A stretch of 64,000 nucleotides of DNA from Tsukamurella paurometabola (GTDB lineage Bacteria; Actinomycetota; Actinomycetes; Mycobacteriales; Mycobacteriaceae). The number at the start of each line of letters is the position of its first letter. The first letter of the stretch is position 1. Shown here one piece after another: positions 36,143 to 45,021 of this stretch. The notes under the pieces are model-generated. The model had not been told where the DNA came from, ran no database searches, and saw only the letters and a list, made by a program, of their open reading frames with translations. Location: the NCBI RefSeq assembly GCF_900631615.1, contig NZ_LR131273.1:3566850-3630849 (forward strand). Reading direction: 5' to 3'. Made by a program: the position numbers and the translations under genes.

Positions 36143-36195
36143 GTCATAGCCGGTTCAGAGGGCAGCCGTGTCAGGACGACCGTCAGGAGGCGGGC

Positions 36196-37362
36196 ATGGG
36201 TTCCGATGGCATCGAGACGTTCGACGTCCACATCCAGCACGGTGAGTTGGCGGCGCTCCGATCGCGCCTACGGGCCGCACGTCTCCCGGAGCGCGAGACG
36301 GTGTGCGCCAGTGCTGTGGGGCGGGCGCGATGGGCTCAGGGAGTCCCGCTCGCCGACCTCGTCGACGTCGTGGCCTACTGGCGTACTGACTACGACTGGC
36401 GCTCGTTCGAGAACCGCCTGCGCCGGATCGGCCAGTTCCGCACGGTGATCGACGGTCTCGGGATCCACTTCCTCCACCGGCGCTCGTCCCGTCCTGACGC
36501 GACGCCGCTCATCGTGACCCACGGCTGGCCGGGCAGCATCGCGGAGTTCATCGACGTCGTGGAGGATCTGGCGAATCCGGTCGACGACGGGATGCCGGCC
36601 TTCCATGTCGTGGTCCCGTCACTCCCCGGATTCGGGTTCAGCGACAGGCCGTCGAGCACGGGATGGGGCACCGAGCGGATCGCGGCGGCGTGGGTCGCAT
36701 TGATGGAGCGGCTCGGCTACCCGAGGTTCCTGGCGCACGGTGGCGACTGGGGCGGCAACATCACCACGGTGCTCGCGGGCAGGTTCCCGGATAGGGTGCT
36801 CGGCATCCACACCACCTTCGCCGAGGGGCCGCCCGGGATGTCCACGGATGGCCTGACGACCGAGGAACGACGATGGGCGGCGGAGACCGCGGACTTCTGG
36901 GCGAACCGTGCGGGCTACGCCAAGCAGCAGGCCGCCCGGCCGCAGACCATCGGATACGCGCTCGTGGACTCCCCGGTGGGGCTGCTCGCGTGGATCCTCG
37001 ACAAGTTCGCCGAGTGGTCGGACACCGTGGACGGCCCGTTCGAGACGATCTCCCGCGACCGGATCCTGGACGACGTCACCCTCTACTGGCTCACCCGGAC
37101 GGGCGCGTCGGCCGCGCGGATCTACGCCGAGAGCCACGCGTCCCTCGACCCGGACCTCCGCGTCGACGTGCCTGCGGCGATCACGATCTACCCGCGTGAC
37201 ATCGAGAAGTGTCCGCGTCCGTGGGCCGAGCAGCGCTACCGGCGCATCGTTCGATGGCGATCCCCGGAGCGGGGCGGCCACTTTCCCTCGCTCGAGGTCC
37301 CCGATCTGTACATTCAGGATCTGCGGGAGGGGCTGGCTGCGGTGCTCGGCGGCGCATGGTGA
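36196..37362 (+). CDS. Epoxide hydrolase (EHN family)
   Basis: 388 residues. The N-terminal EHN domain (FDVHIQHGELAALRSRL) precedes an alpha/beta hydrolase with oxyanion motif THGWPGS, nucleophile elbow HGGDWGGN (Asp), and the catalytic His in RGGHFPSLE. These residues define microsomal-type epoxide hydrolases, which open epoxides to diols. A GGAGG site precedes the ATG. The divergent CGNR-monooxygenase operon could make an epoxide that this enzyme opens (inference). Confidence 0.9.
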   Translation: MGSDGIETFDVHIQHGELAALRSRLRAARLPERETVCASAVGRARWAQGVPLADLVDVVAYWRTDYDWRSFENRLRRIGQFRTVIDGLGIHFLHRRSSRPDATPLIVTHGWPGSIAEFIDVVEDLANPVDDGMPAFHVVVPSLPGFGFSDRPSSTGWGTERIAAAWVALMERLGYPRFLAHGGDWGGNITTVLAGRFPDRVLGIHTTFAEGPPGMSTDGLTTEERRWAAETADFWANRAGYAKQQAARPQTIGYALVDSPVGLLAWILDKFAEWSDTVDGPFETISRDRILDDVTLYWLTRTGASAARIYAESHASLDPDLRVDVPAAITIYPRDIEKCPRPWAEQRYRRIVRWRSPERGGHFPSLEVPDLYIQDLREGLAAVLGGAW

Positions 37363-37460
37363 TCCCGTCGCGTGACAGTCGCGTGCCAGTGGGAACAGTG
37401 TCGGCGTGACGTCGGTGGATCCCGGGGCGGTACACAGCGGCCGCGCTGCACACTGGACGC

Positions 37461-38504
37461 ATGACGCGGTGGGTGCTGCACGTGGACATGGACCAGTTCC
37501 TGGCCGCGATCGAGATGCGGCGTCGCCCCGAGCTGGTGGGCCTGCCCGTGGTGGTCGGTGGGCGCGGCGACCCGACCGAGCGGGCTGTGGTGTCGACCGC
37601 GTCGTACGAGGCCCGGGCATTCGGCATTCGATCGGGGATGCCGCTGCGGACCGCGGTCAAGCGGTGTCCCGAGGCGGTCTTCCTGCCTGTGGATTTCCCG
37701 GCCTACGAGCAGGTGTCCGCCGAGGTCATGGGAGTCCTGCGGGCGTTCCCCGAGGCCGCGGTCCAGGTGTTGGGTTGGGACGAGGCGTTCGTCGGGCTGG
37801 ACACGGAGGACCCGACCGCGGCGGCCGCCGCCATTCAGCGGGCCGTGCTCGCGAAGACCGGCCTGCACTGCTCGATCGGGATCGGTGACACCACCGTCCG
37901 TGCGAAGAACGCCACCGACCTCGGAAAGCCCCGGGGTACGTTTGCGCTCACGCGCGAGAACTGGCTCGCGGTGATGGGCGGCAGGCCGGTGCGTGACCTG
38001 TGGGGAATAGGATCGCGCCTGTCCCAGCGCATGGCGGGGCTGGGTATCACGACGGTCTCGGATCTCGCCGCGGCGGACGAGGCGGTCCTGGCCGCGGAAT
38101 TCGGGCCGCGCACCGGGCCCCACCTACTGGGGCTGGGACGCGGCGCCGGACCCGACCGCGTGGACGAGACGCCGTGGGTCGCCCGAGCTCACGGACACGA
38201 GCGGACCTTCCAGGAGGATCTCACGACACCCGAACAGGTTCGCGGCGCGCTGGACGACCTTGCACGCGCGGTCGCGACGGACCTGCGGGCGGAGACGCGC
38301 CCGTGCATGCGGGTGCACGTCAAGGTTCGATTCGCGCCCTTCTTCACCGTCAATCGCGTGCGGAAACTGACCGAGCCGACGTTCGACCCGTCGACCATCG
38401 CCGATACCGCCGAAGCGCTGTACCGCGCCCTCGACGACGACCGCCCGGTGCGGCTGTTGGGCGTGCGCGGCGAGATGGTGCCGCCCGAGGGCGGCTACCC
38501 CTGA
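37461..38504 (+). CDS. dinB2: Y-family DNA polymerase, DinB2 type
   Basis: 347 residues, like mycobacterial DinB2 (346). Palm acidic residues are in HVDMDQF (Asp9, Asp11) and GWDEAFVGL, and the little finger is complete. The steric-gate position 14, normally Phe or Tyr, is Leu (DQFLAAIE), as in M. smegmatis DinB2, which inserts ribonucleotides readily. The beta-clamp motif usual at Pol IV C-termini is not evident; the protein ends MVPPEGGYP. CACACT lies 6 bases before the ATG as a possible leaderless -10. No damage box was seen upstream. Confidence 0.93.
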   Translation: MTRWVLHVDMDQFLAAIEMRRRPELVGLPVVVGGRGDPTERAVVSTASYEARAFGIRSGMPLRTAVKRCPEAVFLPVDFPAYEQVSAEVMGVLRAFPEAAVQVLGWDEAFVGLDTEDPTAAAAAIQRAVLAKTGLHCSIGIGDTTVRAKNATDLGKPRGTFALTRENWLAVMGGRPVRDLWGIGSRLSQRMAGLGITTVSDLAAADEAVLAAEFGPRTGPHLLGLGRGAGPDRVDETPWVARAHGHERTFQEDLTTPEQVRGALDDLARAVATDLRAETRPCMRVHVKVRFAPFFTVNRVRKLTEPTFDPSTIADTAEALYRALDDDRPVRLLGVRGEMVPPEGGYP

Positions 38505-38508
38505 CCCG

Positions 38509-39114
38509 CTACCAGCCGCGCTCGCGCCACTCCGCGAGGTGCGGGCGCTCGGCGCCGAGGGTGGTGCCCTTGCCGTGGCCGGGGTGCACGACGGTGTCGT
38601 CGTCGTACCGGTCGAAGAGCTTGGTGGTCACGTCGGCGTAGAGGCGGTCGAAGTCCTCCGGCGAGCCGGTCTTACCGACGCCGCCCGGGAACAGGCTGTC
38701 GCCGGTGAACAGGTGGACGGGGGCGCCGTCGACCTCGGGGCGCAGGGCGAGCGTGATCGAACCCGGGGTGTGGCCGACGAGCTCGATGACGTCGAACGTG
38801 AGGTCGCCCACGGTGAGCACCTCGCCGTCGGCGAGCGTGCGGTCGGTGGGGGCCTCGATGCCCTCGGCGTCGTTGACGCCGGCGGCCGCGGGCACGCCCA
38901 GCCCGTCGCGGACCTCGGCCAGGGCGTACCAATGGTCCAGGTGGCGGTGGGTGGTGACGATCAACTCGACGCCGCCGGTCTCGCGTGCGACCTCGAGGAC
39001 CCGCTCCGCCTCATTGGCTGCGTCGATGAGCAGCGTGCGCCCCGCGGAATCACTCACCAGGTACACGTTGTTGTCCATACCGCCGACGGAGAGTTGCTTG
39101 ATCGTGGTGGTCAC
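38509..39114 (-). CDS. MBL-fold metallohydrolase (Rv1637c-like)
   Basis: 201 residues from GTG 39114, preceded 7 bases earlier by TAGCGT on the same strand, so likely leaderless. The metal site is THRHLDHW (HxHxDH), with VGHTPGSIT, FTGDSLFPG and HPGHGKGTT supplying the other ligands. It is glyoxalase II-like. The same gene sits divergent from uvrA in M. tuberculosis. The substrate is unknown. Confidence 0.92.
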   Translation of the reverse strand: MTTTIKQLSVGGMDNNVYLVSDSAGRTLLIDAANEAERVLEVARETGGVELIVTTHRHLDHWYALAEVRDGLGVPAAAGVNDAEGIEAPTDRTLADGEVLTVGDLTFDVIELVGHTPGSITLALRPEVDGAPVHLFTGDSLFPGGVGKTGSPEDFDRLYADVTTKLFDRYDDDTVVHPGHGKGTTLGAERPHLAEWRERGW

Positions 39115-39142
39115 GGGCCTCACGCTACCGCGCGGCGAAAAC

Positions 39143-39165
39143 TTGTCAGTGGGGTTGCCTAGCAT
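39143..39165 (+). promoter_or_regulatory. uvrA DNA-damage promoter (RecA-independent type)
   Basis: TTGTCAGTG, eight bases, TAGCAT: an exact match to TTGTCRGTG-N8-TAnnnT. Here, unlike uvrB, a leader of about 45 bases with a GAGGGG site precedes the GTG start. Confidence 0.9.
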
Positions 39166-39216
39166 TGACGAGGGCCCGAGCTGTGGGCCTGCAACGAGGC
39201 GGATGAGGGGATCACG

Positions 39217-42078
39217 GTGGTCGATCGTTTGATCGTGCGCGGCGCGCGCGAACACAACCTGCGGGGTATCGATGTGGATCTCCCGCGCGACAGCCTGATC
39301 GTCTTCACCGGGCTCTCCGGCTCCGGCAAGTCCAGCCTCGCGTTCGACACCATCTTCGCGGAGGGACAGCGGCGCTACGTCGAGTCCCTGTCGGCGTACG
39401 CGCGGCAGTTCCTGGGGCAGATGGACAAGCCCGACGTCGACTTCATCGAGGGGCTCTCGCCCGCTGTGTCGATCGATCAGAAGTCGACCAACCGGAACCC
39501 GCGGTCGACCGTCGGCACCATCACCGAGGTGTACGACTACCTGCGCCTGCTCTACGCGCGGGCCGGCACGCCGCACTGTCCCGAGTGCGGCTCCGTGATC
39601 GCGCGGCAGACGCCGCAGCAGATCGTGGACCAGGTGCTCGACATGGAGCAGGGCACCCGCTTCCAGGTCCTCGCGCCCGTCGTCCGCACCCGTAAGGGCG
39701 AGTTCGTCGACCTGTTCAACCAGCTGCAGACGCAGGGCTACTCCCGCGCCCGGATCGATGGGGTGGTGTACCAGCTCGCCGAGCCGCCGAAGCTGAAGAA
39801 GCAGGAGAAGCACGACATCGAGGTCGTGATCGACCGCCTGGCCGTGAAGGCGACGGCCAAGCAGCGTCTCACCGACTCCATCGAGACCGCCCTGCGACTG
39901 GCCGACGGCATCGTCGTGCTCGATTTCGTGGATCGAGAGGAGAACGACCCCGAGCGCGAGCGGCGATTCTCCGAGAAGATGGCCTGCCCCAACGGCCACC
40001 CGATCGCGGTCGACGACCTCGAGCCCCGCTCGTTCTCCTTCAACTCGCCCTACGGCGCGTGCCCGGAGTGCGACGGCCTCGGCGTCCGGAAGGAGGTCGA
40101 TCCGGAGCTCGTCGTGCCCGACCCCCTGCTCTCGCTGGCCGACGGTGCCATCGCCCCGTGGTCGTCCGGGCAGAGCGCCGAGTACTTCCTCCGGCTCCTC
40201 TCCGGTCTCGCCGACGCGATGGGTTTCGACCTGGAGACCCCCTGGAAGGATCTGCCGGCCAAGGCCCGCAAGGCGGTCATCGAGGGCTCCGAGCACCAGG
40301 TGCACGTGAAGTACCGCAACCGGTACGGCCGCACACGGTCGTACTACGCCGAGTTCGAGGGCGTCATGCCGTTCCTGCACCGCCGCCTCGAGTCCACCGA
40401 GTCGGAACAGATGAAGGAACGGTACGAGGGGTACATGCGCGACGTGCCGTGCCCGGCGTGCTCCGGGGCACGGCTCCGCCCCGAGATCCTCGCCGTGACC
40501 CTCGACCATCCGCGGTTCGGCGAGAAGTCGATCGCGGACGTCGCGGCGATGTCCGTGGGGGAGTGCTCCGACTACCTCTCCGACCTCAAGCTGGGCGCGC
40601 GGGAGGCCGCGATCGCCGGTCGGGTGCTCAAGGAGGTGCAGGCCCGCATCGCCTTCCTGCTGGACGTGGGCCTGGAGTACCTCTCCCTGTCGCGTGCCGC
40701 CGGATCGCTGTCGGGCGGTGAGGCGCAGCGCATCCGGCTCGCCACGCAGATCGGCTCCGGCCTCGCGGGCGTGCTGTACGTGCTCGACGAGCCGTCGATC
40801 GGCCTGCACCAGCGCGACAACCGCCGGCTCATCGACACGCTCGTGCGGCTGCGCGACCTGGGTAACACGCTCATCGTCGTTGAGCACGACGAGGACACCA
40901 TTCGTACCGCCGACTGGGTCGTGGACATCGGCCCCTACGCGGGCGAACACGGCGGCAAAGTCGTGCACAGCGGCACGTACAAGGCGCTGCTCAAGAACAA
41001 GGAGTCCCTCACCGGCGCCTACCTGTCGGGGCGGCGCGCGCTCCCGGTCCCCGCGGTGCGGCGGCCGATCGATAAGAAGCGCCAGCTCAAGGTCGTCGGC
41101 GCTCGCGAGCACAACCTCAAGAACATCGACGTGGCGTTCCCACTGGGCGTGCTCACGGCGGTCACGGGAGTCTCGGGCTCGGGCAAGTCGACGCTCGTGA
41201 ACGACATCCTCGCGACGGTGCTGGCGAACAAGCTCAACGGCGCGCGCCAGGTACCGGGGCGGCACAGCCGGGTCACCGGCCTCGACGGGCTCGACAAGCT
41301 CGTGCAGGTGGACCAGTCGCCGATCGGCCGGACGCCCCGGTCCAACCCCGCCACCTACACGGGTGTCTTCGACAAGATCCGGACGCTGTTCGCCGCCACG
41401 ACGGAGGCGAAGGTGCGCGGCTACCAACCTGGCCGGTTCTCGTTCAACGTCAAGGGCGGCCGGTGCGAGGCGTGCTCGGGCGACGGCACGATCAAGATCG
41501 AGATGAACTTCCTGCCGGACGTGTACGTCCCGTGCGAGGTGTGCCACGGCGCGCGGTACAACCGCGAGACGCTGGAAGTGCACTACAAGGGCAAGAACAT
41601 TGCCGAGGTACTCGACATGCCGATCGAGGAGGCCGCCGAGTTCTTCGAGGCGGTGACGTCGATCCACCGCTACCTCAAGACGCTGGTCGAGGTCGGCCTC
41701 GGGTACGTACGGTTGGGCCAGCCGGCCACCACCCTGTCGGGCGGCGAGGCGCAGCGCGTCAAGCTGGCGGCCGAGCTGCAGAAGCGGTCCAACGGCCGCA
41801 CCGTCTACATCCTCGACGAGCCCACCACGGGCCTCCACTTCGAGGACATCGCGAAGTTGCTACAGGTGATCGACGGGCTCGTCGACAAGGGGAACTCGGT
41901 GCTCGTCATCGAGCACAACCTGGACGTGATCAAGACCGCCGACTGGATCGTCGACATGGGTCCCGAGGGCGGCAGTGGGGGCGGCACCGTCGTCGCCCAG
42001 GGCACGCCCGAGGACGTCGCCGCGGTGCCGGAGTCCTACACAGGCAAGTTCCTCGCGGAGGTCCTGGCCTCGTCGTAG
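39217..42078 (+). CDS. uvrA: Excinuclease ABC subunit UvrA
   Basis: 953 residues. Two ABC-type ATPase modules: Walker [15 protein letters not shown] and [14 protein letters not shown], signatures [10 protein letters not shown] and [10 protein letters not shown], Walker [12 protein letters not shown] and [11 protein letters not shown]. Zinc fingers include [16 protein letters not shown] with CPECDGLG, and [11 protein letters not shown] with CEVCHGARY. It finds distorted DNA and loads UvrB. The GTG at 39217 has a GAGGGG site. Confidence 0.98.
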   Translation: MVDRLIVRGAREHNLRGIDVDLPRDSLIVFTGLSGSGKSSLAFDTIFAEGQRRYVESLSAYARQFLGQMDKPDVDFIEGLSPAVSIDQKSTNRNPRSTVGTITEVYDYLRLLYARAGTPHCPECGSVIARQTPQQIVDQVLDMEQGTRFQVLAPVVRTRKGEFVDLFNQLQTQGYSRARIDGVVYQLAEPPKLKKQEKHDIEVVIDRLAVKATAKQRLTDSIETALRLADGIVVLDFVDREENDPERERRFSEKMACPNGHPIAVDDLEPRSFSFNSPYGACPECDGLGVRKEVDPELVVPDPLLSLADGAIAPWSSGQSAEYFLRLLSGLADAMGFDLETPWKDLPAKARKAVIEGSEHQVHVKYRNRYGRTRSYYAEFEGVMPFLHRRLESTESEQMKERYEGYMRDVPCPACSGARLRPEILAVTLDHPRFGEKSIADVAAMSVGECSDYLSDLKLGAREAAIAGRVLKEVQARIAFLLDVGLEYLSLSRAAGSLSGGEAQRIRLATQIGSGLAGVLYVLDEPSIGLHQRDNRRLIDTLVRLRDLGNTLIVVEHDEDTIRTADWVVDIGPYAGEHGGKVVHSGTYKALLKNKESLTGAYLSGRRALPVPAVRRPIDKKRQLKVVGAREHNLKNIDVAFPLGVLTAVTGVSGSGKSTLVNDILATVLANKLNGARQVPGRHSRVTGLDGLDKLVQVDQSPIGRTPRSNPATYTGVFDKIRTLFAATTEAKVRGYQPGRFSFNVKGGRCEACSGDGTIKIEMNFLPDVYVPCEVCHGARYNRETLEVHYKGKNIAEVLDMPIEEAAEFFEAVTSIHRYLKTLVEVGLGYVRLGQPATTLSGGEAQRVKLAAELQKRSNGRTVYILDEPTTGLHFEDIAKLLQVIDGLVDKGNSVLVIEHNLDVIKTADWIVDMGPEGGSGGGTVVAQGTPEDVAAVPESYTGKFLAEVLASS

Positions 42079-42147
42079 GGCGTGTCGCCCTGGGGATGCG
42101 GCTGTGGAGGGACGGTGGATCGCCTGGGGACGCCTGTGGAGGGCAAT

Positions 42148-42195
42148 CCACAGCATCTTGTGTAAATTGCACGCGTGTGACACTAGATGTAGTGT
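42148..42195 (+). promoter_or_regulatory. Tandem NrdR boxes upstream of nrdH
   Basis: CCACAGCATCTTGTGT (42148-42163) and ACACTAGATGTAGTGT (42180-42195) match the NrdR consensus ACACwATATATwGTGT at 12 and 14 of 16 positions. They start 32 bases apart, about three helical turns, as NrdR pairs usually do. The second lies 7 bases before the ATG. Confidence 0.8.
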
Positions 42196-42202
42196 TGAAG
42201 GC

Positions 42203-42457
42203 ATGAGCAACGTGACCGTCTACACCAAGCCCGCGTGCGTGCAGTGCACGGCGACCCACCGTGCGCTCGACAAGGCCGGTGTCGAGTACACCTCGGTCGA
42301 CATCAGTCTCGACGAGGAGGCCCGGGAGTACGTCCTCGCGCTCGGTTACCTGCAGGCGCCGGTGGTCGTGGTCGACGGCGCCGAGCACTGGTCGGGCTTC
42401 CGTCCCGACCGCATCAAGGCGCTGGCCTCGGCGCCCGCAGCGGTCGCCGGCGCGTAG
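42203..42457 (+). CDS. nrdH: Glutaredoxin-like protein NrdH
   Basis: 84 residues. Thioredoxin fold with redox motif CVQC ([15 protein letters not shown]) and the NrdH signature [23 protein letters not shown]. It supplies electrons to class Ib ribonucleotide reductase. The usual followers nrdI, nrdE and nrdF are absent; a terminator follows instead. NrdR boxes upstream link it to the ribonucleotide reductase regulon. Confidence 0.93.
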   Translation: MSNVTVYTKPACVQCTATHRALDKAGVEYTSVDISLDEEAREYVLALGYLQAPVVVVDGAEHWSGFRPDRIKALASAPAAVAGA

Positions 42458-42478
42458 CGCGGTCCGGCGCCTTCGGAC

Positions 42479-42512
42479 GGGCCCTCAGTCGCGGGGATGC
42501 GACTGAGGGCCC
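42479..42512 (+). terminator. nrdH terminator hairpin
   Basis: A perfect 14-bp stem, GGGCCCTCAGTCGC with its complement, around the loop GGGGAT. No T-tract follows, as is common for actinobacterial hairpin terminators. Confidence 0.75.
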
Positions 42513-42542
42513 GTCTCGTCTCGTTCCCGTGCGACGAAGCAG

Positions 42543-42582
42543 AACGGGCCCTCGGTCGCGGGAGTGCGGCGGAGGGCCCGTT
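42543..42582 (-). terminator. Second, related hairpin
   Basis: AACGGGCCCTC and GAGGGCCCGTT form an 11-bp stem. The inner sequence GGTCGCGGGAGTGC resembles the loop of the hairpin 60 bases away. It lies 30 bases beyond the stop of the minus-strand gene and probably ends that transcript. Confidence 0.65.
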
Positions 42583-42611
42583 CGTACGGCCGTGGACGGG
42601 GTCGGCGGAGG

Positions 42612-42956
42612 TCAGCGATGCGGATAGCAGCGGCCGGGCTCCCACCGGCCGGGCACCCAGCGGCCCTGCTCGTACCAGCCCGGGTTCCACCGCGGCTGCA
42701 CCCAGTAGCCGGGATGCCAGCCCCACCGGTCGACCCAGCCGGGGCGCCAGTAGCCGGGGGACCACCAGCCGTTGTGCCACCGGCCGGGGGTCCAGTAGCC
42801 GCCGACCCAGCGGCCCGGTTCGCACCATCCGTGCCCGGGGTGCGAGACCGCGGGGGTCGGGGCGGCGGCCGCCGTTGTGGCGGTCATCGTCCCCAGAGGT
42901 GCCAGTACTCCAGCAGCGACCAGTACGCCGGCCGCGAGCGTTCTCATCCTTGTCAT
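42612..42956 (-). CDS. Secreted WXXGXW-type repeat protein
   Basis: 114 residues. A signal peptide (about 1-32, ending TAAAAP) is followed by a small mature region made almost wholly of Trp/Tyr/Gly/Pro repeats: GRWVGGYWTPGRWH, GWWSPGYWRPGW, GWHPGYW, GRWVPGRWEPGRC. At least six W-P-G units are present, with two Cys near the ends. Such YXWGXW proteins occur in many bacteria with unknown roles at the cell surface. A second in-frame ATG at 42947 is possible. Confidence 0.75.
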   Translation of the reverse strand: MTRMRTLAAGVLVAAGVLAPLGTMTATTAAAAPTPAVSHPGHGWCEPGRWVGGYWTPGRWHNGWWSPGYWRPGWVDRWGWHPGYWVQPRWNPGWYEQGRWVPGRWEPGRCYPHR

Positions 42957-43027
42957 GCCGTGACGGTACGCCTGGTGTGACGTGGAACACTAGACGTATT
43001 TACACAGGTCAGGGTGGTTTTGGGGGA

Positions 43028-43042
43028 TAACCCTGAGGGTTA
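43028..43042 (-). terminator. Short hairpin over the DUF1844 stop codon
   Basis: TAACCC-TGA-GGGTTA folds into a 6-bp stem whose right arm includes the stop codon of the minus-strand gene. It is weak but well placed to end transcription or shield the 3' end. Confidence 0.4.
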
Positions 43043-43426
43043 GCTGTACACCGGTCCCGTGTACTTCTCGCCCGGACCGTGGCCCGGTTCATCCGGATAA
43101 CTGCTGTATTCACGGAAGGCGAGTTGGAGGGACTTCAGCCCGTCGCGATACGGGCCCGCGTGGGGGCCGAGGTACTCGACCGACGCGGTGGTCAGGCCGG
43201 CGAGTGCGGTGATGAGGCGCCGCGCCTCGTCGAGGTCGAAGTGCGGGCTCTCGCGCGGGTCGAAGGCCTCGGAGTCGTCGCCGTCGACGCCCGTCAGGCC
43301 GAGCTTCTCCGCCGCGGCGCTCATCAGCAGCATCCACGCGCTGGAGATGACCTCGATCGACGGCGAGTCCGCGACCAGGCGCTCCAGGGTGTCGGGCTCG
43401 GGGGACGAATTCGGATTCTCACTCAC
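43040..43426 (-). CDS. DUF1844 protein
   Basis: 128 residues from GTG 43426. After an acidic N-terminus comes the family core [19 protein letters not shown], then [21 protein letters not shown]. The family is small and widespread in actinobacteria, often placed divergent from infC as here. Function unknown. The longer upstream reading would cross the infC leader and is not favoured. Confidence 0.85.
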   Translation of the reverse strand: MSENPNSSPEPDTLERLVADSPSIEVISSAWMLLMSAAAEKLGLTGVDGDDSEAFDPRESPHFDLDEARRLITALAGLTTASVEYLGPHAGPYRDGLKSLQLAFREYSSYPDEPGHGPGEKYTGPVYS

Positions 43427-43755
43427 GACTGCTACACTGTCATGTGCGACCGCTCCGGCTCTGTCCGGGGCAGCAAGTGGAGTCCACTCCCACCACGTCG
43501 ATCGTCGGTCGGCTGGTCCGGTCGCCGCAGTGGTTCCGCAAGGAATTTCCGCTGCGGTCTCCTCGTTGGAGGAGGGGTCGATCGTCGGCGTACGCCGTCG
43601 GGGGCCCGAATCGGTCGGTGTGGGCCCCGTCAGGCGAAAAGCCTGGTCGGGGCCTTTTCGCTGTGTGGGACATGGGTGGGCCTCGTCGGCTGCGCGGCGG
43701 TCTACGAGTGAAGACCGCTCGCAACGAGACACGAGCACCTATTCAAGGAGGCCCC
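43427..43755 (+). promoter_or_regulatory. infC leader region
   Basis: 329 bases without a convincing gene between DUF1844 and infC. It holds a hairpin, GCGAAAAGCC with GGCCTTTTCGC around TGGTCGG (43634-43661, one bulge), which looks like an attenuator. The strong site AAGGAGG lies just before the infC start. A long leader before infC-rpmI-rplT is typical where L20 or IF3 regulates the operon, but no known leader class was identified. Confidence 0.5.
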
Positions 43756-44346
43756 ATCAGCACTGAGACACGCACCAACGGTCAGATCCGCGTTCCCGAG
43801 GTCCGACTCGTCGGCCCCGGCGGCGAGCAGGTCGGGATCGTGCGAGTTGAGGATGCGCTCAAGCTGGCGTACGAGGCGGATCTCGACCTGGTCGAGGTGG
43901 CGCCGAACGCCCGCCCGCCCGTGTGCAAGATCATGGATTACGGCAAGTTCAAGTACGAGGCGGCGCAGAAGCAGCGCGAGTCCCGGAAGAACCAGCAGCT
44001 GACCGTGATCAAGGAGCAGAAGCTCCGCCCGAAGATCGACGACCACGACTACGAGACCAAGAAGGGTCACGTCGTCCGATTCCTGGAGCAGGGCTCCAAG
44101 GTCAAGGTCACGATCATGTTCCGCGGCCGCGAGCAGTCGCGTCCGGAACTGGGTTTCCGTCTTCTGCAGCGCCTGGGCGCCGATGTCGCCGAGTACGGCT
44201 TCGTCGAGACGTCCGCGAAGCAGGACGGCCGCAACATGACCATGGTCCTCGCCCCGCACAAGGGCGCGAAGACCCGCGCCAAGGCGCAGCAGGACAAGGA
44301 AGCCCCGGTGGCGCGGCCCGCCGCGCCCGAGGCTTCGGCCGAGTAG
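43756..44346 (+). CDS. infC: Translation initiation factor IF-3
   Basis: 196 residues starting at ATC (ATC AGC ACT GAG), four bases after AAGGAGG. A non-AUG start of this kind is conserved in infC and lets IF-3 limit its own synthesis. The N-domain ([17 protein letters not shown]) and C-domain ([21 protein letters not shown]) are complete, and an Ala/Lys-rich tail follows. The longer reading from 43444 would translate the leader and is rejected. Confidence 0.97.
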   Translation: MSTETRTNGQIRVPEVRLVGPGGEQVGIVRVEDALKLAYEADLDLVEVAPNARPPVCKIMDYGKFKYEAAQKQRESRKNQQLTVIKEQKLRPKIDDHDYETKKGHVVRFLEQGSKVKVTIMFRGREQSRPELGFRLLQRLGADVAEYGFVETSAKQDGRNMTMVLAPHKGAKTRAKAQQDKEAPVARPAAPEASAE

Positions 44347-44392
44347 CGACGCACGTCGCGCCCGGCAGTACACGACACAGAGAGACGAACAC

Positions 44393-44587
44393 ATGCCGAA
44401 GAACAAGTCCCACAGCGGTACCTCGAAGCGCTTCAAGCTCTCGGGGAGCGGCAAGGTGCTGCGCCAGAAGGCCGGCCGCCGCCACCTGCTCGAGCACAAG
44501 AGCTCGCGCGTGACTCGCCGCCTCGACGGTGTGGCCGAGGTCGCGCCCGCCGACGTGCGTCGCGTCAAGAAGCTGCTCGGCAAGTAA
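44393..44587 (+). CDS. rpmI: 50S ribosomal protein L35
   Basis: 64 residues, full length for L35: [20 protein letters not shown] at the start and [10 protein letters not shown] at the end. Highly basic. It lies 46 bases after infC and 52 before rplT, in the classic infC-rpmI-rplT operon. Confidence 0.98.
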   Translation: MPKNKSHSGTSKRFKLSGSGKVLRQKAGRRHLLEHKSSRVTRRLDGVAEVAPADVRRVKKLLGK

Positions 44588-44639
44588 GCCGCTCCCGGTA
44601 CCCGCTCGAACTTTTCCATCACGTAAGGACTGAAGACCT

Positions 44640-45020
44640 ATGGCACGCGTCAAGCGCGCAGTGAACGCTCAGAAGAAGCGTCGTTCCATCCTCGAGGCGT
44701 CGAAGGGCTACCGCGGCCAGCGGTCGCGCCTGTACCGCAAGGCCAAGGAGCAGCAGCTCCACTCGATGACCTACGCGTACCGCGACCGTCGTGCGCGCAA
44801 GGGCGATTTCCGCAAGCTGTGGATCACCCGCATCAACGCCGCGGCGCGGGCCAACGACATCACGTACAACCGCCTGATCCAGGGCCTGAAGCTGGCCGGT
44901 GTCGAGGTCGACCGCAAGAACCTCGCCGAGATCGCCGTCTCGGACGCCGCCGCCTTCACCGCGCTCGTCGAGGTCGCCCGCAAGGCGCTCCCGGCCGACG
45001 TGAACGCGCCCGCCGCGTAA
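44640..45020 (+). CDS. rplT: 50S ribosomal protein L20
   Basis: 126 residues, full length. [20 protein letters not shown] starts the long basic extension that threads into 23S rRNA; the globular part has [20 protein letters not shown]. An AAGGA site precedes the ATG. In several bacteria L20 represses its own operon. Confidence 0.98.
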   Translation: MARVKRAVNAQKKRRSILEASKGYRGQRSRLYRKAKEQQLHSMTYAYRDRRARKGDFRKLWITRINAAARANDITYNRLIQGLKLAGVEVDRKNLAEIAVSDAAAFTALVEVARKALPADVNAPAA

Positions 45021-45021
45021 T

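Noticed and set aside
38509-41838. 1109-codon reading opposite uvrA
   Set aside because: Only the part from 38509 to 39114 is a real protein (MBL hydrolase); the rest mirrors uvrA codons.
42985-43005. Full NrdR box before the WXXGXW gene
   Set aside because: Only the left half matches; the right half (TTTACAC) does not complete a 16-base box.
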